Shown piece after piece: positions 57,361 to 64,000 of a stretch of DNA of 64,000 bases. The position numbers were made by a program, and so were the translations under genes. This stretch comes from Papaver somniferum (lineage: Eukaryota > Streptophyta > Magnoliopsida > Ranunculales > Papaveraceae): the NCBI RefSeq assembly GCF_003573695.1, contig NC_039363.1, positions 158,684,406-158,748,405 on the forward strand, given 5' to 3'. Every line of letters starts with the position of its first letter. Position 1 is the stretch's first letter. A model generated the notes under the pieces. It made no database searches. It worked only from the letters and a program-made list of their open reading frames with translations, and was not told where the DNA came from.

Positions 57361-58052
57361 GCCTATGGCATGACCACACCTCTCTTTGTTGCTGCTCCTA
57401 TCCCGCGACTCCTTTCATTTCTGTTTTCTGATCCTGGGTAGGATTTTGCACCTACTAATACATGGCAGATTAATTGCTTAGTTCACTTAAGCTTAATTTC
57501 GACTAACGGGGTCTAATATACTGCGCAGGGTGCAAAACCCTAATTTCTGCAAATTAGTCAAGCTAATATTTGAATCTTGTGAATTATCACAAAATTGACT
57601 GAATTCTATGTGTTGACACAAGTTCTTTAAGTTTATTGCCAGAGAGCAGTATGCTTTCTGATTGAGTAATTTTATGCAAGGACCTTAACCTTGATACTTG
57701 GAAATTCGTGTTACTCTGCTGCGAGTGAACACAAATTGTCATGCCATATCAATATTAAGGGTTCAGCCGGGGAACATAGCACAAGATGAATGCTCGGCAG
57801 ACTCTGGCATTAGTGAGTAATGCAGCTAGGAGATTAAATACTCATTAGGCTCTATACTAGTGAACAATTCATCTAGGAGCTTGAGTTTCAATATAATATG
57901 AAGAGAGACATAGGCACTCATCAGATTCTGATATATTCTCCAAATTACCTGCGGAATATAGATATATCAAGGTCGACTACTTCTGATGTCGGGTCAGGTA
58001 GACAGACTTTTACGGTTTTCTCCCTAAGCTAAAAACCACCATCAACAAAAGG

Positions 58053-59234
58053 ACAAACAGAAAGTATCTTAAAAATCTCACAAAGAGAGTTTGCAAACCT
58101 ATAAGAGTTAAGCACGAGGGTTTTGCATACCATTTTAGATAATCAATATCAAAACCGAAACTACAAGTAATTTGGTTTTAACATGTTATCTAGGAAGCAA
58201 TTTCCTGAAGCAATTTTCCCTAATAGTTTAGCAATTTAAAAATCGACTAAGCACCTTAGTTATTTTTGCTAAACCTATTGTACAAGTACAATCGCTTGTT
58301 CGATAAGACCAAAATAAAGATTAGAATTAACTTTATTTTTCTCATCAGGCTCTAATTATTCTCATCAATAACTTATACCTTTCACTTTTAAATAAGACAA
58401 ATACTAGGTTAGTTAACTAGTACTTCTTGTTAAGGTATTCGGTTAGACTTGAATAACCGAAACCTCCACATTTGATAAGTCTAACTAAGATCCGGAAAAC
58501 TTAGTTTCTCTTATCCGGAAAGCACTTGGACTAAACAAAAGATCCCGAAACACTTTTGTTAAGCCATAAACAATTCATACAAACTAAATAAATCAACTTG
58601 CACAATCATTTATCTTAACCAGAAGCAATTGAAACAAACATAGACATTATAGCACCGCAATTGCACCGAAATTTTGTAAGCCTAAACAATTGATACCAAA
58701 CAATAACGAAAGATAACAATAGGTTTTCTTAACCGGAAATAATTGAATCACATTCAAACATCCATACACAAATAATGAAATAAACATCAATTGTACCGAA
58801 ATTCTGTTAAGCAACAACAATAATTATAATCAATAAAATCAGGCTTTTCTTAAACAGGAAAACGATTAACTAACAAAGTCGTTACCTCAAGTTACGCATC
58901 CTTTTCTCTAAAATCTTCGCGTTTTTTCCAGGGAGAATTGATACCAAAATATCACTATGTTGTCATCCTCTTGCAAGACAAAAGAACAACAACAACCAAC
59001 CTTTACCAGAGGAAGGATGATGTCGTCGATGTAGCTTGTTGCTTCTTCACTTTCTTCAAGTCTTTGAGTAATACTTGTATGTCTCATTATCCTAATCTTT
59101 CTAGCCTAATCTATATGAAGTTGTCTCTAGTACATAACCAAGCGAATCATTAATTGATTTTTTATTCACTAAAATATGACAACCAAACTTGAAATACCAA
59201 TGCTTGGTGGGTTCAACCGAGCTATGCTCTAACA
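58053..59234 (-). mobile_element. Partial SIRE/Maximus LTR (copia-2), start only
   Basis: On the minus strand it starts TGTTAGAGCATAGCTCGG at 59234, as in copia-1, with shared blocks ACCAAGCATTGGTATTTC and ATGACATACAAGTATTACTC. The U3 middle holds a separate tandem array. The distal LTR is missing: sequence continues, across solo LTR D-III, into a 3' internal region, so a deletion preceded that insertion. Confidence 0.65.
58510..58857 (-). repeat. Tandem array in LTR copia-2
   Basis: Plus-strand units begin CTTATCCGG, CTTAACCAG, CTTAACCGG and CTTAAACAGG at 58510, 58614, 58728 and 58849, spacing 104-121, with ACCGAAATT and TTAAGCC inside each. They lie about 380-725 bases from the LTR start. 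Confidence 0.7.
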
Positions 59235-59548
59235 AAACAAGATATTGTGGAATCACAAACGATGAGACGAAGATGTTTGTGACTAATTTTTCTCTTGCCT
59301 ATCATAGATTAAATCTAAAGCAAATCTTAGAGAATATAGTACTCAATACGATAGAATAAATAAAGATTAGAACACGCAACTACAGAGAAAATAGTTGGGA
59401 CTGGCTTCACAATCCCAATGAAGTCTTCAAGTCGTTAACCTACAGGGTTTTGGAAAAAACTTAAGGTTAAAGAAAAATCGACTCTAGTCGCAACTAGTAT
59501 CACATAGGAGGTGTGGCGATTAGGTTTCCCAGTTGCTATAGTTCTCCC

Positions 59549-59556
59549 TTATATAG
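59549..59556 (-). promoter_or_regulatory. TATA box of LTR copia-3
   Basis: The minus strand reads GACTATATAAGGGAGAAC, equivalent to GACTATATAAAGGAGAC at 62368 in the plus-strand LTR. Confidence 0.7.
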
Positions 59557-60028
59557 TCTTCAAATCAGGGTTTGCAATCAATGTTACCTTGGTAACAGAG
59601 CATTCGATATTCACTGTTAGATGAAAACCTGATTAGACTCAATTTAATATCTTTCAACTGTTAGATCGAACTTAGCTTGTTACACACAAATAAAAAGTGA
59701 CTTCATTTAGATATGAGTAACCGTACCTAAACGTGTACATCTTGTTGGCTCAATAATAGTTAATCAAAATTTTCCATATGAACACTTTCATATCAACCTT
59801 ATTCATATTTACCATAACTAGTTCAAATGACTCAAATGAAACTAGTTCTAGAGTTGTTCAATTGTTTATATTCTCACAGAAGTATACAAGACACAATTGA
59901 AGCAAAATCGATTTTTATTCACTCGAATCAATTCATGAACATTATAACCACGGTTTGCAAAAGATTGCATTCCTTAATATTAAATGTATTAGTTCATGAA
60001 CAAACCGATTTTAGAACATAACATACTC

Positions 60029-60275
60029 AAGTATGCAAACGGGTATGCATACCTAAGTGGCCGGACTTAGTTTGGGTTCGCCAGTATGCGAACGAGTAAG
60101 CATACCTCCAAACTCAGTTGAATTTCCGGATATGAACTTTACGCCAGTACGCATACGGGTATGCATACTAAGTTCCCGGACTTTCATTAAACCAACCAGT
60201 ACGCACACGGGTATGCATACTATGGTTCTCGGACTTGGAATAACATGCAACAGTTAGCATACGAATACACATACT
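60029..60275 (-). repeat. Tandem array in LTR copia-3 (GCATACGGGTATGC units)
   Basis: Five plus-strand units of the type CAGTACGCATACGGGTATGC start at 60029, 60082, 60145, 60197 and 60251, spacing 52-63, linked by CCGGACTT. Each core is an imperfect palindrome. They lie about 640-880 bases from the LTR start. Confidence 0.85.
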
Positions 60276-60911
60276 GTGTTATATCCAATCATAGTTAATT
60301 GCTCTAAACTCCCATTTTAATCATTGAAACATTCTTAGAAGATGATAATAGCTGTCTCACACAAACTATTAGCTTCAAAGCAATTTTTAAGTTATCGAAT
60401 GATCAATACGAAACATTCCGAGTCTACATCAAATGACCGTCTCACACAAATCATGTAAGATGTTACCAGGCGATTTTCACATGATCATCTTTTTACCTTC
60501 GTCAATAATATAAAATGAACTTGGTTAAATCGAAAGCTTACTGACACATATTTCGAGAAATATGTAAGTGAGTTAAAGTTAGCTCGAAATATCAAATGTG
60601 TATAATCGAAGTCTACATAGCTATAAAACTTTTGTCTCAAATAGGAGATAGAGTAGATAGACTTTTCAGTGATAGATGAGTTCAAGTCTCCACATACCTT
60701 TCGTTGATGAAGTTCCACAAGATCCCCTTAGTAGTTCTTCGTCTTCAATCGATGAACGCCGTGAAGTCTAATGCTCAACTAAACTTATTATCCTAATCCG
60801 AGACTTATCTATAAGTAGACTAGAAACCAAGACTTATAGTTTTGGAAACTAAATTTGAGAACAAGCTTGAGATAGCAACACTTGCGAGTTCGACCGAACA
60901 TTTCTCTAACA

Positions 60912-60924
60912 ATCTCCCCCTTTG
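60912..60924 (-). other. Polypurine tract, copia-3
   Basis: The minus strand reads CAAAGGGGGAGAT before the LTR start TGTTAGAG. Confidence 0.85.
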
Positions 60925-61055
60925 TCAATTTTAATGACAAAACTATCAATACATATGGATTACAAAATAAATAAACTATGTAGCTTCTCAATCAAATGCT
61001 TGATTTCCTTGGTTCTTCAACATTACTCGAAATCTTCGTCACTTCAAAATAATTC
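60925..61055 (-). mobile_element. Short 3' internal remnant of copia-3
   Basis: About 130 bases of noncoding sequence before the PPT (TTGTCATTAAAATTGA on the minus strand). It is cut at 61055 by the start of the plus-strand LTR. Confidence 0.5.
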
Positions 61056-61703
61056 TGTTAGAGCATTGATCGGTCGAACTCGCATGCGTTGCTATCTCAA
61101 GCATGTTTGTCAATGTTAGTGATCAAAACTATACGTCTTGATTTCTAGTCTATTATAGCTAAGTCTCGGATTAGGATAGAAAGTGTAGTTGAGCTCAAGG
61201 ACTTCATGGCGATTGATCATACAAGTAGAAGAACTACCCAAGGAACCGGTGGAACTTCTCGACAAAATGGTATGTGAAGACTTGAACTTATCTATCACTC
61301 AAAAGTCTGTCTACTCTATCTCCTATTCTTTGAGACAAGAAGTTGTATGCTATATATATAGACTTGGATTATACACATTTGGTATTTCGAGCCGAGTATA
61401 CCTCGCCTATCTATATCTCGAAATATATGTTGGTAAGCTTTTCGCTTCGATCAAGTTTATCTTTACCATATAACGAAATTCATGATATGTTTCAATCATC
61501 TTGAAAATTGCTTTGACGAGAAATGGTGTAACAACTATATAACGTCCTCTAAGAATGTTTCAATGATTGAAATGAGAGTTTAGATTACATAACCAATGGT
61601 GGACATAATTTATTATGGAAACACATTTATGTATAAGTCATATTCCTTGAACCAAATTTTGTGAACTTTGTTGATCAAGAGAATCGGAACAATGGCGTGA
61701 GCC

Positions 61704-61902
61704 AAGTCCGCGAACTCAGCACGCTAACTGCCAAAATTCTCAAACCCGAGAATTTCTGCTGGAGTTGAAAAACTACTTGCATGAAGCTAAGTCCGCGAAC
61801 CGAGTCCGCGAACCGGCGGAGTTCTCATACCCGAGAATTTTTGCTGGAGTTTGTAAACTCTGCCCGGTAACTTAAGTCTGCGAACCTAGTCTGCAAACTT
61901 GA
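61704..61902 (+). repeat. Tandem array in LTR copia-4 (AAGTCCGCGAAC units)
   Basis: Units of about 85 bases begin AAGTCCGCGAAC or a variant at 61704, 61789 and 61873. Each continues with a second AGTCCGCGAAC-like piece; the first two also share CCCGAGAATTTCTGCTGG. The array lies about 650-850 bases from the LTR start. Confidence 0.8.
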
Positions 61903-62368
61903 GAAGGTTATATATCTGAAGATGATTTCTGAATTTAAACTTAAAAATACTAAGGAATGCCGTTTGCAAACCGTGGATATAAAAGTTCATGAACCGACTC
62001 AAGTGAATCAAATCATTTTTGCTTCAATTGTGTCTTGTGTAGTACATAAGATTTCCTTGCAATTGAACAACTCTCTAACTAGTTCATTTGAAATCATTTG
62101 AACTAGTTATGGTGAAGAAGAACATGGTTGATATGAAATGCTCATATGGCTAACCTTTTGGTTAACTATTGTTGAACCAACAAGTGCATATGTTTGGGTA
62201 CGGTTAACAAACCTAGAAACGTGCATTGTCAAGTGTGTGTAAGAAGCTAAGTTTTCGATCTAACGGTTGAGAAATATTAGCTTGAATCTAAATCAGGTTT
62301 TCATCTAACGGTGGATATTGATTGCTTCGTTACCAAGGTAACTTAATTGCAAACCCTGATTTGAAAGA

Positions 62369-62377
62369 CTATATAAA
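62369..62377 (+). promoter_or_regulatory. TATA box of LTR copia-4
   Basis: CTATATAAAGG within GACTATATAAAGGAGACATC, about 1.3 kb from the LTR start, at the expected U3/R border. Confidence 0.75.
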
Positions 62378-63495
62378 GGAGACATCTAGTATTGTGCAAA
62401 ACTAATCCCCACACCTTACGTGTGATACTAGTTTGCGTGCTAGAGTTGTTTCTCCTTTGACCTTTGGTTTTCTTCTTCTAAAACCAGGTTAACGACTTAA
62501 ATACTTCATTGGGATTGTGAAGCCAGACCGATACTACTTTTATCGTAGTTGTGTGATCAGATCTTGCGTCTTCTATCGTACGAGTACAATCAGATTGATT
62601 GGATTGAGATTGTTATCTCCGATAGGCAAGATATAAAAAGTAATCACAAACATCTTCGTCTCATTGTTTGTGATTCCGCAACATCTTGTTTCGCTACCAT
62701 ACGATTAAGATTATTGTGAGGTGATTGATAACTCTAGGATGTTCTTCGGGAATATAAGACCGAATTATCAATTGGTTCATGTTCACCTTGATTATTATCA
62801 AAAGACGAAACAAAACCTTTTAGGGTTTATCTGTGGGAGACAGATTGATCCTTTGGTATACTTGTCTGTGTGAGACAGATTTGTTTATTGTCAAGTCTTC
62901 GACTTTGGGTCGTAGCAACTCTTAGTTGCGGTTGAGATCAGCTAAGGAAATCAAGTGTGCAGTATCCTTCTGGGATCAGAGGCGTAGGGAGTACAAATGT
63001 ACCTTGTATCAGTGGGACACTGATTGGGGTTCAACTACAGTCCAGTCTGAAGTTAGCTTGGATTAGGATAGTGTCTGTATCGGATTAATACAGTGTGTTT
63101 AATCTGGACTAGGTCTCGGGGTTTTTCTGCATTTGCGGTTTCCTTGTTAACAAAATTTCTGGTGTCTGTGTTATTTTTATTTCCGCATTATATTTGTTTA
63201 TATAATTGAAATAATACATGTTGTGTGTTTTAATCAATCAATTGGAAATCCGACCTTTGGTTGTTGATTGATCCTTGGATATTGGTCTTTGGTACCATCC
63301 AAGTTATTCCTTGTATTTGATTAGAACTCACAGTTCTTTCTTGAGTAAATCAAATCAAGAAGAGAGATATAAACTCGTTGATATACTTTTAATTGATTGA
63401 GTCTTGCTAATTCCCTTAAAAGTATATACGAGTTTGTCCATACAGATTGCTAAGCGAAATATTGGGTGGTGTTATTAGACCCCCGCTTTTTCAAT

Positions 63496-63510
63496 TGGTA
63501 TCCGAGCAGG
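63496..63510 (+). other. Primer binding site, copia-4
   Basis: TGGTATCCGAGCAGG, two bases after the LTR end. Matches the initiator tRNA-Met type (TGGTATCAGAGC) with one change. Confidence 0.85.
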
Positions 63511-63559
63511 CAAACACGTTCAAGACCTCAAAAGTCTGTGATTGTAGCGGTCTGACTAT

Positions 63560-63736
63560 ATGGACTATACAGTCTCAATTGACGCTTCACCAGGTTTAAA
63601 AACCAACCGTAAAAAAAAGTCTGATAAACTGGTTACTCTTCAAAAGGGGTTGGATGAACAAATCCAGATCAACTCTGGTATTGTTGCAGAAATTGCAATT
63701 CATAAGGATTTGATATCTGGGTGTTGTGAAAACTGA
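63560..63736 (+). pseudogene. Copia-4 gag start, truncated
   Basis: ATG-led frame of 58 residues, MDYTVSIDASPGLKTN, basic stretch RKKKSDK, then VTLQKGLDEQIQINSG, ending ISGCCEN at a stop. It begins 50 bases after the PBS, where gag is expected. SIRE-type gag proteins are several hundred residues, so most of gag is missing or out of frame. Confidence 0.4.
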
Positions 63737-63737
63737 T

Positions 63738-64000
63738 ATGACTAGGAACCACTCAGATAAACTTCAAATTTTTGGCCCGTATTGTTGTTGTGATTCTTCC
63801 AATCACCTTCAACAAGTTTGTATGTCGTTTCAAAAGAGTCTGAATGTTGCAAGTAATCTTTGTAAGAAAACTAAACAACTTTTTGATACTCTGAAAGGAC
63901 ATACAAAACTATCAGGAAACTCTAAACATAGAAGTACTAATAGTATGGGTGCCTTGACTTTAAGATCTACGTCTCCTTTTCAATGGTTTCTTGATAGTGG
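63738..64000 (+). pseudogene. Copia-4 gag end joined to start of protease, cut by window edge
   Basis: Open from ATG 63738 to the window end (87 codons). It carries CCCDSSNHLQQVCMSF, LFDTLKGHTK, then STSPFQWFLDSG. WFLDSG is the aspartic protease active-site block of copia elements, normally followed by CSRHMTG, so the protease starts at the right edge. The short distance from gag start to protease shows an internal deletion. Confidence 0.6.

Larger units (their letters stand above)
55314..58047 (-). mobile_element. Solo LTR of family D (D-III) with a perfect 5-bp target duplication
   Basis: On the minus strand it runs from TGTTGATGGTGG (58047) to ACCCATAAACA (55314), with AAAGG on each side (55309-55313 and 58048-58052). 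Length is 2734 against 2574 for D-I. The R/U5 end, including the TATA box at 55697-55704, is clearly the D family. The U3 middle differs and carries its own repeats: GGCATG/TTGGCA tracts (56170-57060) and three units of about 80 bases with GATTGGTC at 57144, 57225 and 57305. No internal sequence remains. Frames of 83-116 codons in this interval are repeat by-products. Confidence 0.85.
59235..60911 (-). mobile_element. Partial SIRE/Maximus LTR (copia-3), minus strand
   Basis: On the minus strand it starts TGTTAGAGAAATGTTCGG at 60911 after the PPT and runs 1677 bases to about AACATCTTGTTT at 59235, where copia-2 abuts it. It is closely related to the plus-strand LTR at 61056-63493: shared GTCGAACTCGC, GTTGCTATCTCAAGC and the TATA region. 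The last 800 bases of the LTR are missing. Confidence 0.75.
61056..63493 (+). mobile_element. 5' LTR of a plus-strand SIRE/Maximus-type copia element (copia-4)
   Basis: Starts TGTTAGAGCATTGATCGG and ends CTTTTTCA at 63493, two bases before the PBS. Length 2438. It contains a tandem array (61704-61902), a TATA box (62369-62377) and the conserved R/U5 part. It forms a large inverted repeat with copia-3, separated by 144 bases. The element's coding region begins at about 63560 and leaves the window. Confidence 0.85.

Noticed and set aside
60029..60275. Regular repeats suggestive of a CRISPR-like array
   Set aside because: Units diverge, spacers are not unique sequence, and the array lies inside a copia LTR of a plant genome.

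Overview
This is a repeat-dominated nuclear segment from a flowering plant. I see no intact host gene, no rRNA or tRNA gene and no CRISPR. The plant assignment rests on Ty3/gypsy elements of the Athila/Tat type, Ty1/copia elements of the SIRE/Maximus type, a Stowaway MITE, CACTA ends, a plant mobile domain (PMD) reading frame, and captured fragments of plant genes. I cannot name the species. AT-rich, nested, decayed repeats suggest a large genome.

Layout. 1-2.8 kb: minus-strand LTR with a primer binding site (PBS) at the left edge. 2.8-4.6 kb: 3' end of another gypsy element. 4.6-29 kb: three related non-autonomous gypsy elements, A, B and C, whose LTRs begin TGATAGG. A and C share an internal deletion and both flanks, so they are probably one segmental duplication; B lies between them. 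Element B's 3' LTR is cut off against a truncated CACTA-like element that carries exons of an M1 aminopeptidase and sits inside a degenerate reverse-transcriptase-like gene (15.1-17.95 kb). Element C's LTR contains a Stowaway MITE (21984-22339) and a 4.4 kb Pack-CACTA-like element (22748-27153) with two copies of a ribosomal protein eL19 fragment and three exons of a TIC32-like dehydrogenase.

28-36.6 kb: gene-like leader sequence, local tandem duplications, a 5'-truncated LINE whose 3' tail was duplicated with its flank, a 1.6 kb inverted-terminus element, and a minus-strand LTR start. 36.6-41.5 kb: broken Athila-like gag-pol (protease, RT, RNase H, integrase). 41.5-51.5 kb: a Tat-like family, D, arranged internal-LTR-internal-LTR. 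It has a gag remnant on the plus strand and a PMD gene on the opposite strand with its own TATA-like promoter region.

51.5-64 kb: SIRE/Maximus-type copia elements in both orientations, one holding a solo LTR of family D with a perfect 5-bp target duplication. Gag/protease coding of the last element runs off the right edge.

Recurring themes: (1) non-autonomous elements lacking pol next to pol-bearing relatives; (2) capture of host gene fragments by CACTA-like elements; (3) short tandem arrays inside LTRs, usually upstream of the TATA box and different in sequence from LTR to LTR; (4) a conserved nested hairpin plus G-tract about 1.2 kb before the true polypurine tract (PPT) of elements A-C. 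All calls are by eye; alignments would be needed to fix boundaries and divergence.
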